10,540 nucleotides of DNA from Moraxellaceae bacterium UBA2032 (GCA_002333125.1 DDBM01000081.1:606-11145); one strand, 5' to 3'; counted from the stretch's first letter, positions 1 to 6,809 are shown. The notes: a model not told the origin generated them from the letters alone. Program-made: numbers and translations.

Positions 1-1018
1 CATCAGGATTGGTTGCCCAACGCATATAACCAGGATTTAATTGATAAAGCTGTTTGGTCGTTAAACCTGCAATTTTAGCAACACTTGCTAAATCAACTTG
101 GTTTTTAGCATAGGTTTCACGAAAGTGAGCTTTATTTAAAATTGGGTTTAAATGTACACCAAACGCTGTAGGGTCTTTGACAACTTGGGCAACCGCTAAA
201 AAGCGTGGTACATAAGCCATTGTTTCGGCAGGCATCGACAAAGACCAGTAATCGGTTGCTAAGCCTGCGGCTAAATTACGATTAATGGCTTTTTGTACAT
301 TACCAGGCCCCCAATTGTAAGCGGCTAGTGCTAATTCCCACGATCCAAATTGATTATAAAGTTGTGTTAAAAACTTATAAGCGGCGCGTGTTGATTCTAA
401 AATGTCACGGCGACCGTCATACCACCATGTTTGGCGTAAACCAAACATTTTTCCCGTACCAGGGATAAACTGCCATAATCCTGCTGCCTGTGCAGGTGAT
501 GTTGCAAAAGGGTCGTAAGAACTTTCGATAATAGGCAATAATGCTAATTCGGTTGGTACACCCATTTTTTCGGCTTCGGTCACGGTATGATATAAGTAGT
601 GACTTGCGCGTGCTGTCATACGGTCAAGATAATCTTGGCGTTTAGAAAACCATGCACGTTGTTGAGCAATACGTTCATTATCTACCACATCGAGTTTAAA
701 ACCTGCTCGTGTACGCGCCCAAATATCACCAAAACTAGCCAATTCTTCGGGGCTAAGTGCCGCAGCATCCATTTCGGTTACGCCTAATAGCTCATCAATA
801 TCATCTTGATTAACCACTAAGCCTGTGGTGTCGTAGTAGTCTTCAGGGTATAAAGCATCATTTTTTTTACCCGAAAAAAAAGCCGAAGCAGTGATTGCAG
901 GTTTTTTAACGGCTGCTGAGCCTTGCGGGGTGGTAGTACACGCAGACAAAAATAGGCTAACGAGGGCAAATAAAGCCGTTTGGTGGGCGTTTTTGCGAAA
1001 GTAAAGCCAATATTGCAT
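1..1018 (-). CDS. mltD: Membrane-bound lytic murein transglycosylase D, 3'-truncated by window edge
   Basis: This lipoprotein cleaves peptidoglycan glycan strands, forming 1,6-anhydromuramyl ends, and acts from the periplasmic face of the outer membrane. The 339 visible residues start at the ATG at 1018, eight bases after a GGAG. A signal peptide ends in the lipobox LSAC, with the lipidated Cys at residue 27. A variable linker (about 28-100) follows, then the SLT domain (about 140-260). Its landmarks are IIESSYDP with catalytic Glu165, AGLWQFIPGT (179-188) and AAYNWGPGN (232-240). The E. coli protein has about 452 residues, so roughly the last quarter, where the LysM repeats lie, is outside the window. 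gloB is upstream on the same strand, 145 bases away, as in E. coli. The linker contains two 8-base homopolymer runs, described separately. Identification is firm at family level; the LysM tail is inferred. Confidence 0.95.
   Translation of the reverse strand, partial: MQYWLYFRKNAHQTALFALVSLFLSACTTTPQGSAAVKKPAITASAFFSGKKNDALYPEDYYDTTGLVVNQDDIDELLGVTEMDAAALSPEELASFGDIWARTRAGFKLDVVDNERIAQQRAWFSKRQDYLDRMTARASHYLYHTVTEAEKMGVPTELALLPIIESSYDPFATSPAQAAGLWQFIPGTGKMFGLRQTWWYDGRRDILESTRAAYKFLTQLYNQFGSWELALAAYNWGPGNVQKAINRNLAAGLATDYWSLSMPAETMAYVPRFLAVAQVVKDPTAFGVHLNPILNKAHFRETYAKNQVDLASVAKIAGLTTKQLYQLNPGYMRWATNPD
861..881. repeat. Inverted pair of 8-base homopolymers inside mltD
   Basis: On the plus strand T8 (861-868) and A8 (874-881) flank a five-base ACCCG spacer and so form a perfect 8-bp A/T inverted repeat. 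In mltD reading they encode the Phe47-Phe48 and Lys51-Lys52-Asn53 region, just past the lipidation site. Runs this long can slip during replication or transcription. No frameshift is seen here, since the frame stays open through both runs. Confidence 0.9.
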
Positions 1019-1057
1019 ACGAGATACTCCAAAAATATTTTAAGTAATAACTCTTTA

Positions 1058-1085
1058 ATTTTACGGACATAGTAAGCATAGACAA
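1058..1085 (-). promoter_or_regulatory. Candidate sigma-70 promoter for mltD
   Basis: Read on the minus strand, TTGTCT (1085-1080) is separated by 16 bases from TAAAAT (1063-1058), 4/6 and 5/6 matches to the consensus boxes. Transcription would begin near 1051, about 33 bases before the mltD start. This would let mltD be transcribed apart from gloB. It is a by-eye match in AT-rich DNA. Confidence 0.4.
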
Positions 1086-1163
1086 GAAAAATAGGCCATA
1101 AAATCTAAAAAACTGTAACCAAGTGCGGCAAACTGCGTGATGATTAAGCATTTTGTCTAAAAA

Positions 1164-1934
1164 TTAGGCATTCCATTGGCCTTTATAGCGGCGTAAAGTA
1201 CAAAAAGTTTGTATGGGTGTTAAGACAGGTTGTTGTGTTAAATCGGCCACCCTAGCGCCTAATAAATGGCAACGTAAAAAAGGATTGATGCGTTTTTCGG
1301 TGCGGAGTGTACTGGGTAAAGTGGCTAAATTTTGTTGACGTAATTGTTGGCAGTGCTGTTGATAGACTGTTAACGCTTGATTATTAGGTTCAATGTGTTG
1401 GGCAAAGGCTAAATTGTCGAGTGTATATTCATGTGAGCCACAGACTTGAGTTTCTTGAGGTAATAAGCTAATTTTTTGTAATGAATGATAGGCATTTTCT
1501 GCACTGCCATCAGGAAAAATACGACCACAGCCGCCGCTAAACAAACTATCACCACAATATAATAATTTTTGTTGTAGATGATAATAAGCTAAATGATATT
1601 GAGTATGGCCTTTGGTATCTAACACTAAAAATCGGCCAAAATCCTTAATATTGAGTATTTCCCCTCCTGCTAAAGTATGGGTAATATGTGCAATGCTATG
1701 ATGCCCATAAACAGGTATTTGAGGATGTGTGGCACGTAATTCGGCAAGGCCATTGGTATGGTCATGATGACGATGGGTGATAAGTACTGTCGTTAAGGTT
1801 AATTGATGGGCTTGTAAATAATTTATTAATAGCGCGTAATCGCCCACATCAATGGCAATAACACTTTTTTGAGGTGACACCAGTAGCCACAAATAATTGT
1901 CATCAAACATGGGTAGTGCAATATTGCTTAACAT
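1164..1934 (-). CDS. gloB: Hydroxyacylglutathione hydrolase (glyoxalase II)
   Basis: This cytosolic metallo-beta-lactamase-fold thioesterase hydrolyses S-D-lactoylglutathione to D-lactate and glutathione, the second step of methylglyoxal detoxification. The 256 residues match the family length (251 in E. coli). The metal-binding motif THRHHDH is at 53-59 (His54, His56, Asp58, His59). His110 lies in DTKGHT, Asp129 in LYCGDSLFSGGCGR and His168 in GSHEYT, so all seven metal ligands of the family are present. Lys214-Arg215 and NPFLR near the C-terminus fit the glutathione-binding end. The usual DPGD after strand two is DVGD here. The start agrees with the family, since the conserved FDDNY begins at residue 10. 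It faces the methyltransferase gene across 15 bases and precedes mltD on its own strand. Upstream there is only a weak GAG as ribosome binding site. Confidence 0.97.
   Translation of the reverse strand: MLSNIALPMFDDNYLWLLVSPQKSVIAIDVGDYALLINYLQAHQLTLTTVLITHRHHDHTNGLAELRATHPQIPVYGHHSIAHITHTLAGGEILNIKDFGRFLVLDTKGHTQYHLAYYHLQQKLLYCGDSLFSGGCGRIFPDGSAENAYHSLQKISLLPQETQVCGSHEYTLDNLAFAQHIEPNNQALTVYQQHCQQLRQQNLATLPSTLRTEKRINPFLRCHLLGARVADLTQQPVLTPIQTFCTLRRYKGQWNA
1897..1925 (+). promoter_or_regulatory. Candidate promoter for yafS-rnhA-dnaQ, inside the gloB 5' end
   Basis: TTGTCA (1897-1902, 5/6 to consensus) and AATATT (1920-1925, 4/6) are 17 bases apart. The predicted start near 1932 gives a leader of about 18 bases before the ATG at 1950. 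The site lies within the first codons of gloB on the opposite strand, which is required because the genes are only 15 bases apart. By-eye match. Confidence 0.4.
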
Positions 1935-1949
1935 AATTAGTTCTCAATA

Positions 1950-2777
1950 ATGAGTATGAAGTTACCTCGAATCAGGCCAAGCACCTTAGAGCAAGGCCAA
2001 GCCAAACTGGCACAGTGGTTTTTAACGCCATTAGGTCAAGAGTTTTTAAAAGCAGAACAAGCCTTGCTTGAACATATTTTGCCCGATTTGTTTGGTTATC
2101 ATGCCTTGCAGTTAGGTCAGGTAACGCCGTGTTATTTATTACATGGTAGCCGAATTTTACATAAACTATTAGCCGATAAACAGCCGAGTCCTGTTGAGGG
2201 ATTGTCAGCTTTATGTGCCGTGCCAGAACAACTTCCCTTTGCTAATGATAGTGTTGATGTGGTGCTAGTGCATCATTTATTAGAAGCGGTTAATCGTCCG
2301 CATGCTATATTAAGAGAAGCCGCACGAGTGACTATTCCCGAAGGTTATCTACTTATTGTAGGGTTTAATCCGTGGAGTTTATGGGGCTTGTGGCGTTTTT
2401 GCCAAATGCCGTGGTCGCAAAACTTAGGGTTGACGCAATCACTTAGTGCACAACGCTTGCATGATTGGCTCACATTATTAGATTTTGAGATTGTAGGTGT
2501 AGAAACGGCTTATTTTAGGCCGCCTATTAATAGTCCTGCATTACGTCAACATTTGTTATGGTTAGAAGCATTAGGGCGGCGTTATTGGCCACAAGGTGGT
2601 GCAAGTTATGTGATGTTGGCACAAAAAAAGTCATCATGTATTACCCCTATACGCCTACGCCAAAAACTGATGTCTTTAGTGCCAAGCCCTTTGGCCACTG
2701 AAGCGCGTCAAAAACACCCAGATTTACAACACAAAGACGCTAAACCTAGCCAAGTATTATCAAATTTAAAGGAGTGA
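1950..2777 (+). CDS. yafS: YafS-like SAM-dependent methyltransferase-fold protein
   Basis: A 275-residue cytosolic protein resembling E. coli YafS of the same gene neighbourhood. Its substrate is unknown to me. The most family-typical stretch is about 94-146: [18 protein letters not shown], then a basic LREAARV helix, then [16 protein letters not shown], matching motifs II and III of class I (Methyltransf_11-type) enzymes. The SAM-binding motif I is poor: around 52-58 only LQLGQ is seen instead of a full GxGxG. A SAM-binding role is therefore inferred from the fold, and activity is uncertain. The C-terminal 45 residues are polar and basic and probably poorly ordered. No Shine-Dalgarno is visible before the ATG at 1950, nor before a second ATG two codons later. 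rnhA follows after 7 bases, and its GGAG overlaps this gene's final codons. Confidence 0.8.
   Translation: MSMKLPRIRPSTLEQGQAKLAQWFLTPLGQEFLKAEQALLEHILPDLFGYHALQLGQVTPCYLLHGSRILHKLLADKQPSPVEGLSALCAVPEQLPFANDSVDVVLVHHLLEAVNRPHAILREAARVTIPEGYLLIVGFNPWSLWGLWRFCQMPWSQNLGLTQSLSAQRLHDWLTLLDFEIVGVETAYFRPPINSPALRQHLLWLEALGRRYWPQGGASYVMLAQKKSSCITPIRLRQKLMSLVPSPLATEARQKHPDLQHKDAKPSQVLSNLKE
1953..1980 (-). promoter_or_regulatory. Candidate promoter for gloB, inside the yafS 5' end
   Basis: On the minus strand TTGGCC (1980-1975) and CATACT (1958-1953) are 16 bases apart, each 4/6 to consensus. Transcription would start near 1946, giving a leader of about 12 bases. It is a weak match, offered because the gloB promoter must lie within or next to the divergent gene. 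Confidence 0.25.
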
Positions 2778-2784
2778 TGTATAC

Positions 2785-3237
2785 ATGACAACAGCCGTAA
2801 AAAAAGTCGAAATCTATACCGATGGCGCGTGTCGTGGTAACCCTGGTATAGGCGGTTGGGGGGCATTATTAAATTATGATGGCATCGAAAAACGACTTTA
2901 TGGTAGCGAAGCACACACGACCAATAATCGTATGGAATTAATGGGCAGTATTGCCGCCTTACAAGCCTTAAAAAATCCTTGTCAGGTAGTATTATGGACA
3001 GATTCGCAATATGTTAAAAAAGGCATTAGCGAGTGGTTAAAAGGTTGGAAAGCTAAAGGATGGCTTACATCGGCCAATCAACCTGTAAAAAACAAAGATT
3101 TATGGCAAGTGCTCGATGAACAAGCAGCGCGTCATCAAGTAGAATGGCGTTGGGTTAAAGGTCATGCAGGGCATTATGGTAACGAAGTGGCTGACCAATT
3201 AGCCAACCAAGCAATAGATGAACTCTTAGGTAAATAA
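2785..3237 (+). CDS. rnhA: Ribonuclease HI
   Basis: RNase HI cuts the RNA strand of RNA-DNA hybrids, removing R-loops and primer remnants, using two divalent metal ions. The 150 residues match the family (155 in E. coli). The catalytic carboxylates are all present: Asp13 in [11 protein letters not shown], Glu51 in NNRMEL, Asp73 in WTDSQYV and Asp137 in GNEVADQLA, plus the mobile His127 in KGHAGH. This is the E. coli set shifted by three residues. The basic, Trp-rich handle that grips the hybrid spans about 78-107. A strong GGAG at 2771-2774 lies ten bases before the ATG and overlaps the end of yafS, so translation may be coupled. dnaQ follows after three bases on the same strand, whereas in E. 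coli rnhA and dnaQ are divergent. Confidence 0.98.
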   Translation: MTTAVKKVEIYTDGACRGNPGIGGWGALLNYDGIEKRLYGSEAHTTNNRMELMGSIAALQALKNPCQVVLWTDSQYVKKGISEWLKGWKAKGWLTSANQPVKNKDLWQVLDEQAARHQVEWRWVKGHAGHYGNEVADQLANQAIDELLGK

Positions 3238-3240
3238 ATA

Positions 3241-3951
3241 ATGAGACAAGTGGTACTAGACACCGAAACAACGGGCATAAGCCCAAGTGACGGTCATCGC
3301 ATTATTGAAATTGGTTGTTTGGAAGTCGAAAATCGCCGTTTAACAGGGCGTAGTTTTCATTGTTATTTACAGCCAGACCGCGAAATAGAAGCCGAAGCGA
3401 TTGCAGTGCATGGCATTACCAATGAGTTTTTAGTGGGTAAACCGCGTTTTGCCGATATTGCTGATGAATTTATGAACTTTATGTCAGGCGCAGAATTAAT
3501 TATTCATAATGCTCCGTTTGATATAGGTTTTATTAACCACGAATTTAAATTATTAAATAATCAATTTAGTACGGTGTTAGAGGTATGTTCGGTATTAGAT
3601 ACGCTAGTTTTAGCACGACAAAAGCATCCAGCTCAAAAAAACAACTTGGATGCGTTAGCGCGACGTTATTTTGTTGATCATCGAGAGCGAACTTATCACG
3701 GCGCCTTACTTGATGCCGAAATTTTGGCCGACGTTTATTTGGCTATGACGGGTGGTCAAGTGGGCTTAAGTTTGGGTGATGACAGTGACGCAGAGGGCAT
3801 GAGCCAAGAGACCATACGTCGTTTAGATGCAAATCGCTCATTATTAAAAGTGATAAAAGCAACCCCAGATGAATTATTAGCCCACGAAGACAGGCTTAAA
3901 GTGATAGATTCTGCAAGTCAAGGTACGTGTATTTGGCGTGAGTTGGCTTAA
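3241..3951 (+). CDS. dnaQ: DNA polymerase III epsilon subunit, 3'-5' proofreading exonuclease
   Basis: Epsilon is the proofreading exonuclease of the replicative polymerase core, bound to alpha through its C-terminal tail. The DEDDh motifs are complete: Exo I DTETTG (Asp7, Glu9), Exo II HNAPFDIGF (Asp94) and Exo III YHGALLDAE (His153, Asp158). The exonuclease domain spans about 1-168. It is followed by MTGGQVGLSL, containing a QxxLxL-type putative beta-clamp-binding motif at 173-178. An acidic linker and a tail with a TPDELLAHEDRL helix for alpha binding complete the protein. Its 236 residues compare with 243 in E. coli. The start lies three bases after the rnhA stop. A weak TAGG at 3227-3230, inside the end of rnhA, is the only ribosome binding site, so coupled translation is likely. 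No intrinsic terminator follows. Confidence 0.98.
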   Translation: MRQVVLDTETTGISPSDGHRIIEIGCLEVENRRLTGRSFHCYLQPDREIEAEAIAVHGITNEFLVGKPRFADIADEFMNFMSGAELIIHNAPFDIGFINHEFKLLNNQFSTVLEVCSVLDTLVLARQKHPAQKNNLDALARRYFVDHRERTYHGALLDAEILADVYLAMTGGQVGLSLGDDSDAEGMSQETIRRLDANRSLLKVIKATPDELLAHEDRLKVIDSASQGTCIWRELA

Positions 3952-4180
3952 ATTGATAAAGATGATATAAGAAACAAGGCATATGCTACAAAATAGATGT
4001 GTTATGTGTGCTTGTTGATTATATTATTGTGAATAAATCAGCATTAAGTGCATGAGAGTTAAAAAAGTCACTAGCATACTTGACTTAAAAGCATTATTTT
4101 TAGGCGTAATAACGACATAAGCAACATACGTAGTTTTTATGGTGCAATGCTAAACGTGTTTAATACTAAATAATTAGGGT

Positions 4181-4208
4181 TTGCGCTATTGTTGCTAGGC
4201 GGTATATT
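4181..4208 (+). promoter_or_regulatory. Candidate promoter for fimL-nudC-sohB
   Basis: TTGCGC (4181-4186) and TATATT (4203-4208) are 16 bases apart, 4/6 and 5/6 to consensus. Transcription would begin near 4215 and leave a leader of about 73 bases. The -10 box lies within the inverted repeat at 4190-4238, which suggests possible regulation at this point. By-eye match only. Confidence 0.4.
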
Positions 4209-4238
4209 GATATAAAAATGATACGCCAAAAAGCAACA
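4190..4238. repeat. Imperfect inverted repeat over the fimL promoter and early leader
   Basis: The outer arms TGTTGCT (4190-4196) and AGCAACA (4232-4238) pair over 7 bp. The inner arms GGCG-TAT (4198-4205, one bulged G at 4202) and ATACGCC (4221-4227) pair over another 7 bp around an AT-rich loop. It could be a protein-binding dyad, a transcript structure, or chance. A further copy of AGCAACA lies at 4120-4126. Confidence 0.55.
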
Positions 4239-4287
4239 CGTAAACAAAAAACGACCCAACAAACTTTAACGATACAGGAAGGAACCC

Positions 4288-5979
4288 ATGCTTCCCAGAA
4301 TAGATGTAACTGCACTCAATTTGATTAAACCAGAAGTTGATGTTTCCTTAGTGCAAATCGAAGGTGCATTGAGTACCTTTGTTGAAGATAATGCGAATAA
4401 CACACCATTGGCCGAAAGTGTCGAGCAAATGGAGCAAGTGTATGGTGCTTTGCGTTTGGTAGATATTCCTGGTGCTGCCGAGCTTGCCGAAGTATTGTTT
4501 GCTTTGTTACGCCAAGTAAATGAATTACAAGAAAAAACGCCTGACATTTACTACTCGGCTTTGGGTAGTGGCATGATGGTTTTAGGGCGTTATTTAGAGT
4601 ATGTGCAAATTAAAGCGGTTAATTTACCGCAACTATTAATACCCTCTATTAACGAAGCACGTGCTGCATTAGGCGTTGCGCCATTAGGCGAAGGTTACTT
4701 TTTAGATGTACCTTATTTGCCAGATAACAATATTGTAGAACCATTGGCCATTGACCATGCACAAGCGATTGTGTTGGCCAAACGTATTCGTTTAATGTAT
4801 CAAATTGGCACGATTAACTTATTAAAAGATCAAGCACAGCCTGTACATTTTCGTTTAATGCGTCGTGCTTTAGAACGCGCCACCCAACTATGTACAGGTA
4901 AGCCGTTGGCTTTGTTGTGGTGGGTTGGTGAGGCTGCTTTAGAGGCTTTCTCTCAAGGAGTGGAGTTAAATCCTGCGCGTAAGCAATTATTAGCCCAATT
5001 AGAGCAACAATTAAAACTCTTGGTCTTGCCACAAGGTGTAAGTCAGCCTGTAGAAATGACGGTATTGGCTAATAGTTTAGCGGTAGTGGGTTTAGGCGAA
5101 ACAGGCGCAAAAGTAGAAGAAGTGCAGCGCGCATTTGATTTGACTAGCTCATGTATTAGCCAAACCCAATTAAAAATTCAAAGTAACACCATGTTTGGGC
5201 CGGGTGGCTCGGTTATTAAAACGGTAGCAACAGTATTAAAAGACGAAATCACTAACATCAAAGAAATTTTAGATGTGATTGCACGTGGTTCTCGTAATAA
5301 TGACGACAATGACGAAGAAAATAGTTATGAGTCGGTGGCTGCGTCTATTTTAAAGGCATCACAAACCTTAATTATGTTGAGCTTAAACGATGTGGCAACA
5401 GCCATGCGTCAGCAGTCCATTATTGTTAGCAAATGGACAGAAATTCCGTCCGAAAATGCGCTAAACACCTTGTTTGATGTATTGTTGCAGGCAGATAACT
5501 CGGTAGCAACTTTAGACCGAGAAATGACACCGGGCGCACAAACAGTTATTAACAATACCCGTATTTCTTTACATCAACTAGATGAAGCACGCAGCTTTTT
5601 GGTACAAGAAACTCGTAATGGTTTGTCATTAATTAAACGTTCGGTATTATCTTATATCGAAAGTAATGGCGAAGACCCGATGCACTTATCTAATGTACCA
5701 ACGACCTTACAGTCTAGTAGTGGTGGTTTGGAATTTTTAGGTGTGCCAAGAGGTGCAGTGATTTTACGCACAACGGTTGCTTTTGTAGAAGCATGGGTCG
5801 CCAATAAAAAAATGCCTAACATGACGATTATCGAAAACTTTGCCGATGTAATAGCTTGTGTTGATTACTTCTTAGAAAGTTTAGAGGTTAATAAGCCCAT
5901 TAGCGAAAATGTTTTTGATATTGCTGAAGATGCATTGGCTGAGTTGGGTTATCCTGTGCCTAAACAACAGGCTGCTTAA
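4288..5979 (+). CDS. fimL: FimL, ChpA-like scaffold protein of type IV pilus/Chp signalling
   Basis: In Pseudomonas aeruginosa FimL resembles the N-terminal part of the Chp chemosensory kinase ChpA. It lacks phosphotransfer function and links the response regulator PilG to the pole protein FimV, promoting twitching motility and cAMP signalling. The 563 residues here fit the known length (about 560). The protein is soluble and mostly helical, with no signal peptide or membrane segment. Two degenerate Hpt-like units are visible, near 41-130 and 466-554. Each has a GxLxxxxxPxxA core (53-64 and 479-490), an aromatic YLEY/YFLES helix and a helix ending in LG. At the phosphoacceptor His position stand Glu49 and Gln475. 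An acidic loop (336-345) interrupts the central region. nudC directly downstream, overlapping by one base, is the Pseudomonas arrangement as I know it. The start follows AGGAAGGA by four to eight bases. ChpA itself is unlikely, as no kinase, CheW or receiver domain follows. Confidence 0.88.
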   Translation: MLPRIDVTALNLIKPEVDVSLVQIEGALSTFVEDNANNTPLAESVEQMEQVYGALRLVDIPGAAELAEVLFALLRQVNELQEKTPDIYYSALGSGMMVLGRYLEYVQIKAVNLPQLLIPSINEARAALGVAPLGEGYFLDVPYLPDNNIVEPLAIDHAQAIVLAKRIRLMYQIGTINLLKDQAQPVHFRLMRRALERATQLCTGKPLALLWWVGEAALEAFSQGVELNPARKQLLAQLEQQLKLLVLPQGVSQPVEMTVLANSLAVVGLGETGAKVEEVQRAFDLTSSCISQTQLKIQSNTMFGPGGSVIKTVATVLKDEITNIKEILDVIARGSRNNDDNDEENSYESVAASILKASQTLIMLSLNDVATAMRQQSIIVSKWTEIPSENALNTLFDVLLQADNSVATLDREMTPGAQTVINNTRISLHQLDEARSFLVQETRNGLSLIKRSVLSYIESNGEDPMHLSNVPTTLQSSSGGLEFLGVPRGAVILRTTVAFVEAWVANKKMPNMTIIENFADVIACVDYFLESLEVNKPISENVFDIAEDALAELGYPVPKQQAA

Positions 5980-6782
5980 TGAGCAATCCATTAAATCAGC
6001 CAGATACAATCTGGCTGTTATTTAGAGGTCAAGAGTTATTAGTAAAAGCTGATGACTCTAGCTTTCCGCTACAAGCAAACTCTACCTTATTACCCTTGCT
6101 CAATAATCCCAATTATCACGTTACATGGTATCAAGAGCAAGCGGTGCTAGTGACACACATTGATGAGCAGCTTCCTCCTCCTGAAGGCTATCACTTTCAA
6201 CATTTACGCGCCTTATTAACACAAATTAATCAAGAGCAATTTGCCTTAGCAGGCATGGCTTCTCAGGTTTTAGAGTGGGCAAAAAGTCATCGTTTTTGTA
6301 GCCGTTGTGGCACAGCCACTATGCCTCATCCTCAAGGTGATCGAGCTTTAGTTTGTCCAAGTTGTCAGTATTCCCAATACCCACGTATTAATCCTTGTGT
6401 GATTGTTGCTATTAGCAAAGATGACACGATTTTGTTGGCACGCGCCCAGCGTTTTAATCGCCCTATGTACAGTTTGTTAGCAGGTTTTGTGGAGGCAGGC
6501 GAAACCTTAGAGCAAGCGGTTGCGCGAGAGGTATTGGAAGAAGTCGGTGTTCAACTCAAAAATATTCGTTATTTTGGCAGTCAAGCATGGCCATTTCCGA
6601 GTAATTTGATGTTGGGTTTTACCGCAGAATGGGCAAGTGGTGATTTAGTACTGCAAGAAGAAGAAATTATGGATGCTCAGTTTTTTAGGTATGATGCTTT
6701 ACCGCAAATTCCACCTGCGGGCAGTATTGCTTATCAGCTCATTCACGCAACAGTGACAGAGTTAGCGCAAAAATATCGTTAA
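5979..6782 (+). CDS. nudC: NAD(+)/NADH pyrophosphatase (RNA NAD-decapping Nudix hydrolase)
   Basis: NudC hydrolyses NADH to NMNH and AMP and removes NAD caps from RNA 5' ends. The zinc-ribbon cysteines are all present (Cys107, Cys110, Cys126, Cys129). The full Nudix box GX5EX7REUXEEXGU spans 169-191, with metal-binding Glu184, Glu187 and Glu188. The family's SQPWPFPxS specificity signature appears as SQAWPFPSN (201-209), with Ala in place of the first Pro. The N-terminal 100 residues form the variable NudC N-domain. The 267 residues compare with 257 in E. coli. The ATG shares its A with the fimL stop (TAATG), so translation is probably coupled to fimL. A cytosolic housekeeping enzyme; the link to pilus signalling is positional only. 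Confidence 0.96.
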   Translation: MSNPLNQPDTIWLLFRGQELLVKADDSSFPLQANSTLLPLLNNPNYHVTWYQEQAVLVTHIDEQLPPPEGYHFQHLRALLTQINQEQFALAGMASQVLEWAKSHRFCSRCGTATMPHPQGDRALVCPSCQYSQYPRINPCVIVAISKDDTILLARAQRFNRPMYSLLAGFVEAGETLEQAVAREVLEEVGVQLKNIRYFGSQAWPFPSNLMLGFTAEWASGDLVLQEEEIMDAQFFRYDALPQIPPAGSIAYQLIHATVTELAQKYR

Positions 6783-6809
6783 ACTTTACGGCTAGTCTTG
6801 GTTATTTTT

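Larger units (their letters stand above)
3952..4287. other. Gene-free stretch between dnaQ and fimL
   Basis: This 336-base AT-rich region holds no convincing gene or tRNA. Near dnaQ an imperfect hairpin (AACAAG at 3973-3978 with CTTGTT at 4011-4016, plus a few wobble-containing inner pairs) lacks a T-tract, so it is not a clear terminator. The right half holds the candidate fimL promoter and a larger inverted repeat, listed separately. The leader ends with AGGAAGGA (4276-4283), the ribosome binding site of fimL. An open frame from the ATG at 4218 overlaps the fimL start in another frame and looks fortuitous. Confidence 0.7.

Noticed and set aside
599..787. Plus-strand open frame of 62 codons
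   Set aside because: Antisense to the mltD linker and early domain, no ribosome binding site, no protein-like pattern.
817..1032. Minus-strand open frame of 71 codons with a start near mltD
   Set aside because: It is the shifted frame of the mltD 5' end. The mltD frame has a lipobox, a good GGAG and a conserved SLT domain.
1134..1142. AAGTGCGGC-like match to the Pasteurellaceae DNA uptake sequence near 1134
   Set aside because: A single 8/9 match with no other copies noticed in the window; expected by chance, and the gene context is not Pasteurellaceae.
957..1151. Minus-strand open frame of 64 codons between gloB and mltD
   Set aside because: It overlaps the mltD start and signal peptide in another frame, has no ribosome binding site and no recognisable family; mltD explains the region.
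2708..2914. Minus-strand open frame across the yafS-rnhA junction
   Set aside because: Antisense to two well-supported genes and low-complexity in composition.
3973..4016. Hairpin after dnaQ as a Rho-independent terminator
   Set aside because: The stem is interrupted and rich in wobble pairs, and no T-tract follows.
4218..4328. Short open frame upstream of and overlapping the fimL start
   Set aside because: It begins inside the inverted repeat, lacks a Shine-Dalgarno and runs out of frame into fimL; composition is that of AT-rich non-coding DNA.
4266..4547. Minus-strand open frame of 93 codons opposite the fimL start
   Set aside because: Shadow of fimL; Ser-rich composition typical of antisense frames and no ribosome binding site.
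4814..5032. Minus-strand open frame of 72 codons within fimL
   Set aside because: Antisense shadow of a conserved coding region, without ribosome binding site or promoter.
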